A DNA stretch of 10,119 nucleotides from DAOTTW01 sp034437615 (GTDB lineage: Bacteria; Chloroflexota; Anaerolineae; Aggregatilineales; Phototrophicaceae), in contig DAOTTW010000421.1 in assembly GCA_034437615.1 (NCBI GenBank), positions 1 through 10,119 on the forward strand, given 5' to 3'. The translations under genes were made by a program, and so were the position numbers. The number at the start of each line of letters is the position of its first letter. The first letter of the stretch is position 1. Below, piece by piece: positions 1-7,600 of this stretch. The notes under the pieces were generated by a model. That model had not been told where the DNA came from. It did no database searches and worked only from the letters and a program-made list of their open reading frames with translations.

Positions 1-16
1 TAGAGAACGTAAAAAC

Positions 17-22
17 AAGGAG
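17..22 (+). promoter_or_regulatory. Ribosome binding site of the transposase
   Basis: AAGGAG lies 9 bases upstream of the ATG at 32. It is a strong Shine-Dalgarno match and supports that start codon. Confidence 0.7.
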
Positions 23-31
23 TTTGGCACC

Positions 32-1129
32 ATGTCCCCAGAGCTACTGTATCAATGGACGGATGAGATCGCGATGCACTTTCCAGTGTTGAATAGCTAC
101 CAACAAAGCAATCTGGCCCTGTTTAGCCTGGGCGTGATTGAGTCCGAAAGCAGCCAACAGCGTAAAATTGCTAAAGCGGTTGTGGAAGGCGAGCGTGTTG
201 AGAGTGTGATGCGGCGCTTACGCCGTTTTATCGCCAACGATAGCCTAGCGCTGCAAACGTGCTTCACACAGTGGACGCGTTGGGTGATGCAAGCGTTGGT
301 GGGCTGTGAGGTGCATCTGTTGGTGGACGAGACGAAACTAGCCGATCGCTTGGGTGTGATGGTGGTTGGCTTGGCCTGGGAAGGGCGCTGCATCCCGCTG
401 GCATGGCGCTGCTACCGTGCCAACAGCGCTGAGGACTATCCAGCGGAGGGTCAGGTTGAGATGATCGTGGACCTCTTGAGGCAGGTCAAAGCCGGGATGC
501 CGGATGACCAATCGGCCCTGGTGATGGCGGATCGTGGGATTGGCACGTCGCCTGAGCTGTGTCGTGCGATTGATGAGGAGCTGAACTGGCGCTATCTGTT
601 TCGTGTCACCAGTCAAAGCAAAATCGTCACCGACGACGGCGACCACACGATTGCTGAAATGGTTCAACCGGGTGAGATTTGGACGGCTGAAGGTCGCATT
701 TTCAAACAACGCGGTCAGCTTCCCGGCTACGCTCATGCCCTCTGGTCCGATGGCTATGATGAACCCTGGGCCTTGGTCAGCAACGATGGGAACCTGACGG
801 GCTATGAGTACGCTGAGCGCAACTGGGAAGAACAGGGCTTTCGCGATCTCAAAAGTCATGGGTGGCAGTGGGAAGCGAGTGGTGTGACCGATCCGCAGCA
901 TATGGACATCCTGATGCTGATCTTGGCTGTGGCCTATGGTTGGACTTTGTCACTCGGCAGCTATGCGGTGCAACATGACCGCGCTCACCGCTTACAACGT
1001 CACGCCGATGGCAGCGTGCGGCGCTATCTCAGCCTATTCAACGAAGGCTTGACCTTGTTTGCTGAGTGGGTAAGGAAAATAGGCGTCTGTCTGAAGCTGT
1101 GTTTTGCCCCAGACAAACGCTTCACCTGA
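32..1129 (+). CDS. IS4-family DDE transposase
   Basis: This 365-residue enzyme would catalyse cut-and-paste transposition of its insertion sequence by DNA strand cleavage and transfer with two metal ions. The first two acidic catalytic residues appear to be D99 (in LLVDET) and D167 (in VMADRG). The third is E267, inside a perfect IS4 signature Y-x2-R-x3-E-x6-K (Y260, R263, E267, K274). The stretch from about 170 to 255 between the second D and the E fits the beta-rich insertion domain of IS4-type enzymes. Length is normal to slightly short for the family. The ATG has a good AAGGAG nine bases upstream, and no frameshift is visible, so the gene looks intact. It points towards the 3' end of the minus-strand giant gene, 137 bases away. 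The family call rests on motif recognition; the subgroup is not assigned. Confidence 0.9.
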   Translation: MSPELLYQWTDEIAMHFPVLNSYQQSNLALFSLGVIESESSQQRKIAKAVVEGERVESVMRRLRRFIANDSLALQTCFTQWTRWVMQALVGCEVHLLVDETKLADRLGVMVVGLAWEGRCIPLAWRCYRANSAEDYPAEGQVEMIVDLLRQVKAGMPDDQSALVMADRGIGTSPELCRAIDEELNWRYLFRVTSQSKIVTDDGDHTIAEMVQPGEIWTAEGRIFKQRGQLPGYAHALWSDGYDEPWALVSNDGNLTGYEYAERNWEEQGFRDLKSHGWQWEASGVTDPQHMDILMLILAVAYGWTLSLGSYAVQHDRAHRLQRHADGSVRRYLSLFNEGLTLFAEWVRKIGVCLKLCFAPDKRFT

Positions 1130-1230
1130 AAGGTGTCCGCCCCTCAGCCCGTACCAACGGGACTATGCTTTCACCGTACATCGACGGGTGAAGCTCAGCG
1201 AACACAGTACACTTTCTATATGAGAGAGAG

Positions 1231-1256
1231 GAGGCAAGCCGAGAGCGGCTCACCTC
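1231..1256 (-). terminator. Possible terminator hairpin after the giant surface-protein gene
   Basis: GAGG-CA-AGCCG pairs with CGGCT-CA-CCTC around an AGAG loop, giving 9 paired bases with a two-base internal mismatch. It lies 11 bases past the TAG stop (1267-1269) of the minus-strand gene. On the minus strand it is followed by a CT-rich tract (about 1221-1230) rather than a clean U run, so intrinsic termination is only tentative. The rest of 1130-1266 shows no gene. Confidence 0.35.
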
Positions 1257-1266
1257 ACTGAATGTG

Positions 1267-4200
1267 CTAGCGCCCACCCACAGGCAGCGCTGGCAGTGGC
1301 GTTGGCGTCGGTTGCGGGTTCACAGGGGCAATTGGCATGATGCTACTGGGCTGCGACTGACCACGTTCGGTTTGCACGGGCAGCGGTGCGGATGGTGCGA
1401 CGGGCAACTGGATTCCCACGCTGATGCTGGCCTGCTGCACACTATGACGCATGTCGAGCGCATCACCGTAACGTACCGTTTGCGCGATACGTGGTTGTGC
1501 AGCGCTCGTCTTGACGAGTGACAGGCCATCACGCAACGCAGTCATACGGATGATAGCCAGCAGCCCATCGCCGGACGGTGTGAAGCCGCCATTGGTCGCG
1601 CCTAAGCCATTGACGAAACCTGCCGCGTTGTCGATAGTGCCGCGTTGCAGCAGTCTATAGCCTTCACCGTAGCGAATGCCTTCAGCGCTCAGGGCTGCCG
1701 GGTCGAATTGCAGATCGACATAGCCTGCAAACAGCGGCACATTGCTGCTATCAGCCGTGTATACGTTCAGGTTGAACTGCTCGCCTGTGACGATGCCGGG
1801 TGTGCTATCTAGCTCAGTGATTGTCAGCGTGATGCTAGCTGCGGCCTCACGTCCGGCAACCGGAAGGTTATTTGTAGGGACGCGGTTCTCCGCGTCCGCC
1901 GCGTTCAATGCGGACGGCAAGAATGCCGTTCCTACGGTATCGGTTTCGATGGTGCTGTTGTCGCGGCTTGCACCGAGCATTAACAGTACATTGACCGCTT
2001 CGGATGGCGTAACGACGCCGTTACCGTCCACATCATGCAGGCTGTTCGGTATGCCGAGTGCGTTGATTGCGCTCATCGCATCGGAGGGCGTGACAACGCC
2101 GTTGCCATCGCTGTCATATGGGAAGTAGGTGATGTCATCGGCTACGATCAGCTTGCCGGATGCGGCGTCTATGCTGTTAGCACCATCCAGATCAGCGGGC
2201 GTGAGCGCACACAGATAGCCGATGTCTTGTGATGATGCGGCTTGCTGCGCCAGCAGATCACGCGGGATTTGTACATCCGTCGTTATCGTTTCGGATGTTA
2301 CGGGGATTTCGGCAATCTGCGTGTCGTCGGCGCTGCATATGGCATCCGGCGAATACAGAATCTGTATCATCCCGCTATTATCCTGTTGGGGCGCAGCGCG
2401 CTGCGCCCGTACACCGTCATGCCATTCAACTTGTATGGTCAACGTTGTACGACCGCCCAAGACATGATCCGGCATGGCGTTGAAGCCCGTCACATTAAGG
2501 CCAGTGCCGCCTGCCGCCGCCTCAAGCTCAAAGGCCCCGGCATCAACCGCCGCACCCTGCGGACGCGCTACACCGCGCTGGTCGGTTGCTGGAGTGCTAT
2601 ACGTCGCATTCGTGAAAGCGCCTGCACCGACCGGGTTGCCATCGCTGGAGGGGTTCGTGTTCAACAGGGCGTGTGTCGGTGTGGGGCCGCCGTTATCCTG
2701 TAAGGGGCTGAGTCCTGTTCCAACACTCAAGTCTGCGTCAATTGTGCCATTGCAGATGAAGGGATTCACAGACGAACGCTCGAAGAAGGAGCCGCCAATC
2801 TGCGTGATGGAGCCACTACAGGGCGGATTGCCCGTTGCAATGCCATTGACGAACTCGACCGGGACGGAAGAAACCGCGTCGATGCTATCACCATTTGAGC
2901 CGCCACCGACATTATCCACCAGCGTCACGAAGTTCATCCGTACTGCGCCAGCACTGGAACCAGCTGTAGCGACGCCACCGCCGCCCGAATTGGCAGTGTT
3001 GCCGCTGATGGTGCTGTTGGTGATGCTCACATCAATCGTGCCACCGCTGATACCTGTGTTGGCGCTGACGCCACCACCATTGGAGCGCGCCAGGTTGCCG
3101 CTGATGGTGCTGCGCTCGATGGTTGCAGTGGCGTCGAATATGTGGATGCCGCCGCCGTTAGCGGCCTCGTTATCATGGATGTGGCTACGTGAAACGGTCA
3201 GGTCTGCGTCCCTCACGACAGAGATGCCACCGCCATCGAAATTCGCGTTGCCGCCCTGCACGTCGATGCCATCAAAGACGACCCTGGCATTGCTACCTTC
3301 GACGAGCAGACCGCGTGCGCGCCCGTTGGCATCCAGCAGCGTTTGGTTTGCTGTGGGGTCTTGCGGAGCGCTAAAGTCGGGCGTATCTTCATCGACCGGG
3401 TAGCCACCGCGTAACGTGATGTCCTTCGTACCCGTCACTTCGATCATGTTCTCGGCGCTGAAGTCATCAGCCGCAACGCACATGCCAGCGATACGGATTG
3501 TGCCAGTGGATACCGCATTGACCGCGTTTTGCAGGGTGTTGTTGGCATCTGTGATGATGCCAACGGGTGTCTGACCCTCGACGTAACACAGCGCCTGCCG
3601 TTCGTATGCGCCCATATCCAACTGCATGACCTGACGCGGGTTACCGAGCAAATCCACGTCAATGGGGTTATCCAGTCCATCCCCGTCGATGTCGAGCGGT
3701 GTTCCGCCGGGGCCGAGTGTGCTTTCATCCGGCAGCAAGCTTGCATCGCCCGTGTTCACCGCAGGGCTGCGCAATTCAAGCCGGAAATCCCCGGCTGTGC
3801 TGGGGGCTGATGTGGGGTCGAGCGCTGACCAGAAGACATCATCGGCTGCGCTGGCGGGGATGCTGGTAATGTTGTCGTCGCTTGCTGTGAGCGTGCCGAA
3901 GTTAAAAAGGGCAGCATACAGCGAATGCCGAATTTCAAGATTTGCTGCAATGTTGCTAATGTCAGCGCCGGTCGGTGCAGCATTGTTATACACAATGCTG
4001 TTGCTGATGGTTGTACCATCAGAGGTATTGGTGATGCCGCCACCGACTTCGGCTTGATTGCCGCTGATGGTACTGTTGCTGATCGTCAGACTCGACGTCA
4101 GACCAATAAAGTTTTCATTGTCGATGCCGCCACCGACTTCGGCTTGATTGCCGCTGATGATACTGTTGCTGATGGTCAGACTACCATTCAAGTTGATGAT

Positions 4201-4584
4201 GCCACCACCCTGTGGGTTGGCTTGATTGCCGCTGATAGTACTGTTGCTGATGGTTAAGTTACCTCCGGAGTTGAAGATGCCGCCACCGTCTTGGTTGGCT
4301 TGATTGCCGCTGATAATACTATTGCTGATGGTCAGCGTACCCTCATTGTAGATACCACCGCCCGGACCAGTACCGCTGCCTCCTTGCAGGCTCAGGCCAT
4401 CAACCGTGACCGTGTTGCCACTGCGGATGGTCAGCACGCGGTCTGTGGTCGTGCGGTTGCTACTGTTTGCATCCAGTATGGTCGGGTTGGCCTGTGGGTC
4501 GCGGTTGGCATCCGTGAAATCGGGCACACCAGCGTTCACCGGGTAGCCACCAAGCACCGTCAAATCCTTCGTGATGTCCAGCAT
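1267..4584 (-). CDS. C-terminal part of a giant secreted beta-helix/dockerin protein (downstream of an in-frame TGA)
   Basis: This 1105-residue frame continues in phase from the gene upstream; only the TGA at 4615-4617 separates them. It has no signal peptide and starts inside a beta-helix module (LGGYP at 11-15), so it is unlikely to be a natural separate protein. An AGGTGA four bases before the ATG could allow weak re-initiation. In order it shows the rest of beta-helix module 2 (to about 329, ending DMGAYER), module 3 (Cys333 to about 686, ending VDAGAFE), a linker domain of unknown type (about 695-815), a dockerin-like domain (820-872), a cohesin-like beta-sandwich (about 916-1057) and a Pro/Thr-rich tail with no LPXTG motif or membrane anchor. 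The beta-helix rungs carry the ISNS-ISGNQA and GGGI-N repeats of POMP-like and choice-of-anchor Q proteins. Known relatives are secreted adhesion or polysaccharide-associated proteins; no enzyme active site is evident. It could be a pseudogene fragment. Confidence 0.8.
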   Translation of the reverse strand: MLDITKDLTVLGGYPVNAGVPDFTDANRDPQANPTILDANSSNRTTTDRVLTIRSGNTVTVDGLSLQGGSGTGPGGGIYNEGTLTISNSIISGNQANQDGGGIFNSGGNLTISNSTISGNQANPQGGGIINLNGSLTISNSIISGNQAEVGGGIDNENFIGLTSSLTISNSTISGNQAEVGGGITNTSDGTTISNSIVYNNAAPTGADISNIAANLEIRHSLYAALFNFGTLTASDDNITSIPASAADDVFWSALDPTSAPSTAGDFRLELRSPAVNTGDASLLPDESTLGPGGTPLDIDGDGLDNPIDVDLLGNPRQVMQLDMGAYERQALCYVEGQTPVGIITDANNTLQNAVNAVSTGTIRIAGMCVAADDFSAENMIEVTGTKDITLRGGYPVDEDTPDFSAPQDPTANQTLLDANGRARGLLVEGSNARVVFDGIDVQGGNANFDGGGISVVRDADLTVSRSHIHDNEAANGGGIHIFDATATIERSTISGNLARSNGGGVSANTGISGGTIDVSITNSTISGNTANSGGGGVATAGSSAGAVRMNFVTLVDNVGGGSNGDSIDAVSSVPVEFVNGIATGNPPCSGSITQIGGSFFERSSVNPFICNGTIDADLSVGTGLSPLQDNGGPTPTHALLNTNPSSDGNPVGAGAFTNATYSTPATDQRGVARPQGAAVDAGAFELEAAAGGTGLNVTGFNAMPDHVLGGRTTLTIQVEWHDGVRAQRAAPQQDNSGMIQILYSPDAICSADDTQIAEIPVTSETITTDVQIPRDLLAQQAASSQDIGYLCALTPADLDGANSIDAASGKLIVADDITYFPYDSDGNGVVTPSDAMSAINALGIPNSLHDVDGNGVVTPSEAVNVLLMLGASRDNSTIETDTVGTAFLPSALNAADAENRVPTNNLPVAGREAAASITLTITELDSTPGIVTGEQFNLNVYTADSSNVPLFAGYVDLQFDPAALSAEGIRYGEGYRLLQRGTIDNAAGFVNGLGATNGGFTPSGDGLLAIIRMTALRDGLSLVKTSAAQPRIAQTVRYGDALDMRHSVQQASISVGIQLPVAPSAPLPVQTERGQSQPSSIMPIAPVNPQPTPTPLPALPVGGR
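1270..1407 (-). other. Pro/Thr-rich C-terminal tail
   Basis: Residues 1060-1105 of the downstream frame are rich in Pro, Thr, Ser and Gln (for example PVNPQPTPTPLPALP) and end in GGR. There is no hydrophobic anchor, sorting signal or charged cluster. It is probably a flexible, possibly glycosylated tail. Confidence 0.55.
1414..1839 (-). other. Cohesin-like beta-sandwich domain following the dockerin
   Basis: Residues about 916-1057 of the downstream frame alternate hydrophobic strands. They carry a pattern familiar from modules that accompany dockerins in planctomycete and Chloroflexota surface proteins: GEQFNLNVY, then FAGYVDLQFDP, then GxVNGLGA and GDGLLAIIRMTA. The fold resembles cohesin or a carbohydrate-binding beta-sandwich. 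The assignment comes from pattern only and needs a profile search. Confidence 0.5.
1874..1935. repeat. REP/MITE-like palindromic element inside coding sequence
   Basis: This 62-bp stretch has imperfect terminal inverted repeats, GTAGGGACG (1874-1882) and CGTTCCTAC (1927-1935). Three internal perfect hairpins follow one another: GACGCGG/CCGCGTC (1879-1885 with 1890-1896), CGTCCGC/GCGGACG (1893-1899 with 1910-1916) and ACGGCA/TGCCGT (1914-1919 with 1924-1929). It is read in frame as residues 884-904 (VGTAFLPS...NRVPT) in the linker between the dockerin and the cohesin-like domain. Its density of pairing exceeds the surrounding coding DNA and looks like an inserted small repeat. Confidence 0.6.
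1969..2127 (-). other. Dockerin type I-like calcium-binding domain
   Basis: Residues 820-872 of the downstream frame contain two F-hand calcium loops, D824-S-D826-G-N828-G-V-V-T-P-S-D835 and D851-V-D853-G-N855-G-V-V-T-P-S-E862. Each is followed by a short helix (AMSAINALG, AVNVLLMLG). This is the duplicated loop-helix pattern of type I dockerins, in the NGVVTPSDA style seen in planctomycete and Chloroflexota proteins. It would fold with calcium outside the cell and bind a cohesin-type partner. Confidence 0.8.
2389..2408. repeat. 20-bp perfect palindrome inside coding sequence
   Basis: The half-site GGGCGCAGCG is followed directly by its exact reverse complement, CGCTGCGCCC. It is translated as RAQRAAP (residues 726-732 of the downstream frame) within the poorly conserved linker domain. 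Its GC-rich core and the flanking GTTGGGG and CCCGTAC resemble a decayed relative of the GTAGGG-ended element at 1874-1935. Confidence 0.6.
2527..3588 (-). other. Beta-helix module 3 (choice-of-anchor Q-like)
   Basis: This covers residues 333-686 of the downstream frame. It starts with a Cys lead-in (CYVEG), reaches a second Cys 36 residues later (IRIAGMC), then GGYPVDE and a run of GGGI/GGGV rungs with ISGN and SRSHIHDNEA motifs. It closes with the NGGPTPTHALL, DQRGVARPQG and VDAGAFE motifs typical of choice-of-anchor Q proteins. It is more diverged than modules 1 and 2 and contains an extra Cys pair (C589, C611). Confidence 0.7.
4033..4347 (-). repeat. Tandem beta-helix rung repeats with high DNA identity
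   Basis: Four ISGNQA rungs and a final ISNSIVYNNAA rung are encoded head to tail with repeat lengths of about 24-30 codons. Two units are almost identical in DNA: the 60 bases from 4033 and the 60 bases from 4123, 90 bases apart, differ at two positions. This suggests recent duplication by slippage or unequal recombination, so unit number is probably variable between strains. Confidence 0.75.
4384..4492 (-). repeat. Duplicated 109-bp block, copy in module 2
   Basis: This block encodes the ANPTILDANSSNRTTT to VDGLSLQGG segment. It matches 5530-5638 in module 1 over 109 bases with 6 differences by eye. That is much closer than the rest of the two modules, pointing to recent duplication or gene conversion. 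Confidence 0.85.
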
Positions 4585-4614
4585 GGGGTCACCTGGGAAG
4601 CTGGCATCAGCGGT

Positions 4615-4617
4615 TCA
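4615..4617 (-). other. In-frame TGA at a conserved cysteine position
   Basis: This TGA ends the upstream frame (codon 1049), but the same frame stays open for another 1115 codons. The homologous position is Cys in module 1 (AGSC, 38 residues after the lead-in Cys) and in module 3 (AGMC, 36 residues after). Here TGA is exactly 38 codons after the lead-in Cys1011. A single third-base change from TGC or TGT would produce it. Confidence 0.85.
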
Positions 4618-7600
4618 GGTTCCAGCGATGCGCAGTGTACCGCCTGCACTGGTGGCATCTGCTGCGATTTGCAAGATGTTACCGAAACCAGCGCGCACGA
4701 CATCGACACCACCGAAGCCCTGCACGAAGCACTGCCGTGTCGCTAAGCTCGCCCGCTCGTGTGCGCCGATGTCAACAGCACCGAACAGAGAGCGCGGGTT
4801 GCCGCCTAAATCCACGTCAATGGGGTCGTCCAGCCCATCAGCGTCGATGTCGAGTGCTGTGCCAGTGGGTCCGAGCGTGCTTTCATCTGGCAATAGCGTA
4901 TCTTCCCCGGTATTAATCAATATAAACCCATCTTCTAGCCGGAAGTCGCCGCCGCTGCTGGGTGCATTCGAGGGCAAAACAGGCGTAATAAATATGGAAT
5001 CCAAATCGACTGAGGCCGTATTGATGAAATTGCCACCTAAATCGTCTACCGTTCCGGCTGACTGTCCATATACCACATGGCCTGCGCTGAGCGTGCCGCT
5101 TTCTACAAAAAGATCGTCCCCTGTTGCCGCGCTGTTGCCGTAAACGATACTATTCTCAAGCGTGCTCGTCCCTGCCAGATTGTAGACGCCGCCGCCTTCG
5201 TCACTGGCACGGTTGCCGCTGATGGTTGTGCTGCTGAGGTTGGTCGCTGCTGATAGATAGCTGTAAACGCCGCCGCCATCGGTCGCGAGGTTGCCGCTAA
5301 TGACGGTATTCACGGTTGTGACGGTTCCGTTGACGAAGTTGTACAGGCCAGCGCCGAAATCAGCCGTGTTGCCCTGGATGCGCGTGTTGACGATGACGGC
5401 CTCCGCGCCGACGCCGTTGTAAAAGCCACCACCAAGCGCCGCCGTACTTGTGCGCACGTTGCTACGCAGCAGGGTCAGCGTGCCACTGTTGGCGATGCCA
5501 CCGCCCAGACCACTCGCTACCGAGCCGCCTTGCAGGTTCAGGCCATCAACCGTGACCGTGTTGCCACTGCGGATGTTCAGCACGCGGCCTGTCGTCGTGC
5601 GGTTGCTACTGTTCGCATCCAGTATGGTCGGGTTGGCTACTGGGTCGGCTGCGGCGCTCTGCCAGTAGGTCGGCTGCGCCATATTCGACACCGTAGAGAC
5701 GGGGTAGCCGCCGATAAGCGTCAGGTTTTTGTCGATATTGGCGAGTTGCAAGCCTGCGAAGGCGCTGTTGGCTGTGCAGCTTCCCGCTAGCAGCAACGTA
5801 TCGCCTGCATTGGCGTCGTCAATAGCAGCTTGCACCGCTGTATGATCCATCGAGGAGAAAAACGCGCTGGTATCGTCGTTATATACAAAGCAGCTTGGGC
5901 TAGAAACCGTGAAATCCAGGCTGGCGTTCAGGTTGGCAGGCGCATCCAGTGGCGTTTGGTTGGCGCTGACCAAGCCTGTTGCAAGCGGTGTGCCACTCAG
6001 GTTGTACAGCAGGTTGATGTCGGGCGCTGGCACGTTGCTGCCCGTGTCTAGTTCGCGATAGCCTGTGATGTCCACTGTGCAGGTCGCGCCTGCTGTCAAG
6101 GCGTTCTGCGGTATCAGCGTTACGGCGCGCTGGTTGGTGACAGGCAGACCCGTAAATGGTTCGGTGCTGCCGTTGCAGGTCAGTGTCGTGCTGCCGATGG
6201 GCAGGTTAACCGGCTGATCAAAGCTCACGGTCACGCGGTCATGTGTACCGATGGTCGCTGGCACGCTGGCCTGTGGCGCAGCCCCATCAGCCACTGTGAA
6301 GCTGAAGCGATAGTCACGCGGCATCAGGTTGCTATTCGTGTCCGTGACAGCGCTTGCCTGCACCGTCGCCGTGCAGGTTGTGCCAGCAGTCGCGCTAATG
6401 GTCAGGCTGCTGCTGGTCACGCCATTTGCGGTGCTGCTGCTGGCTGTCGTACTGTCATCGCACGCCAACTTGAGCGCATCCGCTGCCAGATCAACTGCCT
6501 CTGAGAATTGCACGCTGATCGTCTGCGTGGTGGTCGCATTGCGTGTGCCATCTACCGGGGTTGTGCTCTGCACGAGAGGCGGCAAGTCACCGCTGAGTGC
6601 GCTGTTATAAAGCAGCAGGTCGTCGCCCTGTGCGTAGTTGCTAAATGCCAATAGCGTTTGTGTGCCGTTGACGCCGATGGCAGTAAAATAGCCGCGCTGA
6701 TTTGCCGCGACGGGTGTCGGCGTTGGCAAATCGCTGCAATCAGGCTGTGTGCAGGTCAGCAACGCAGGGCGATCATTCGTTAGATCGTAAAAGCCGAGCA
6801 ACGGGTTGCCGTTCGCATCGTGCGTTACATCCAGAAACAAGCCCGCCGCATCTGTGCTGATCGTCTGCGAGCCTGGGTTCGTACAGGCATTCGCTTCGCA
6901 GGTGAACACACGGATTACATCCTGTGCCACGCCGTCGCGGACGCCATAAGATGCAATCGTGATCTGACCGTTACCCATGTATGCGTTGTTGAAATAGCCC
7001 TCAGCATGGTTGGCTGAATTTGTGATGCTAATGGGCGCTTGGCTGCTGCAATCCGTCGCCGTGCAGCGTGTGTAATTGACTGTGTTGGTCGCCCCATCTC
7101 GATACGCAATCACAGGATGCCCTGTGTCGTCTAGCGCAATGGCCGGGAAGCCGCCAGCGCTGCTGACAGTCGCGATTGTCTGTGCTGGGCCGCAGATCAA
7201 CGTGTTTAGATCGCAAAGCCGGTGCTGCACTGACCAATTCGCTTGTGCACCTGTGTCATCACGATAGACGACATGCACCTGTGAACCGTTCAGCGCCGCG
7301 TTTACATGCCAGCCTGCGTTACCGCCCTGACCTGCAATGATGATCGTCTGGTTGTTCGTGCTGCAATCTGTACCGCAAGCGGTCAGCAACAGGTTGCCTG
7401 CGGCATTGTCGCGATACAATACGACGATCTCATCACTGGCGTTCACTAACAATTTGATAGACCGTCCAGCGTCTACCCCCGCACTGAGTATGCTGACGCT
7501 GCGCTGACTATCGCTGCAAGCACTGTCGCCGCAGTCGATCACATGCACTACGCCGAGCGTGTTGTCATACGTCGCGATTACCGGGTAGCCGTCGCTTGCG

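Larger units (their letters stand above)
1..1129 (+). mobile_element. IS4-type insertion sequence, left end outside the window
   Basis: This interval is the visible part of an insertion sequence, defined by its complete transposase gene. Only 31 bases precede the gene, and no inverted repeat matching the 3' side could be found in them, so the left terminus probably lies outside the window. The right terminus must lie between the transposase stop and the end of the neighbouring minus-strand gene (1130-1266), but I could not fix it. GCTTCACC at 1119-1126 is repeated inverted as GGTGAAGC at 1187-1194. That may be a local hairpin near the IS end rather than the terminal repeat itself. Confidence 0.6.
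3598..4731 (-). other. Beta-helix module 2, interrupted by the in-frame TGA
   Basis: The lead-in begins with Cys1011 of the upstream frame (CFVQGFGG) and runs to LRIAGT, where TGA replaces the expected Cys. It then continues in phase with TADASFPGDP, MLDITKDLTVLGGYP, DANSSNRTTT and five rungs of ISNS(T/I)ISGNQA with GGGI-N. It closes with DIDGDGLDNPIDVD and LDMGAYER. Sequence conservation continues unchanged across the TGA, which shows the two frames derive from one gene. Confidence 0.75.

Noticed and set aside
338..901. 187-codon open frame on the minus strand inside the transposase
   Set aside because: It overlaps the intact transposase with clear catalytic motifs, and the antisense product shows no recognisable features.
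2474..3403. 309-codon open frame on the plus strand
   Set aside because: It lies wholly antisense to beta-helix module 3 and its product is low-complexity Pro/Ser/Ala/Leu without any domain. It is the complement of the repeat-rich real gene.
4033..4347. Regularly spaced repeats resembling a CRISPR array
   Set aside because: The repeats keep a coding phase, vary in length by whole codons and encode ISGN/GGGI beta-helix rungs. There are no unique spacers of constant length and no cas genes.
4582..4594. AGGTGA plus ATG as a genuine independent start for the downstream frame
   Set aside because: The spacing is only four bases, the product would lack a signal peptide and would begin in the middle of a beta-helix module. 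The match lies in sequence conserved for coding reasons, so at most it allows weak re-initiation.
4578..4604. CCAGC/GCTGG pairing downstream of the TGA as a selenocysteine insertion element
   Set aside because: The stem is only 5 bp with a 17-base loop and starts 10 bases after the TGA. It lacks the compact stem-loop expected of a bacterial SECIS.
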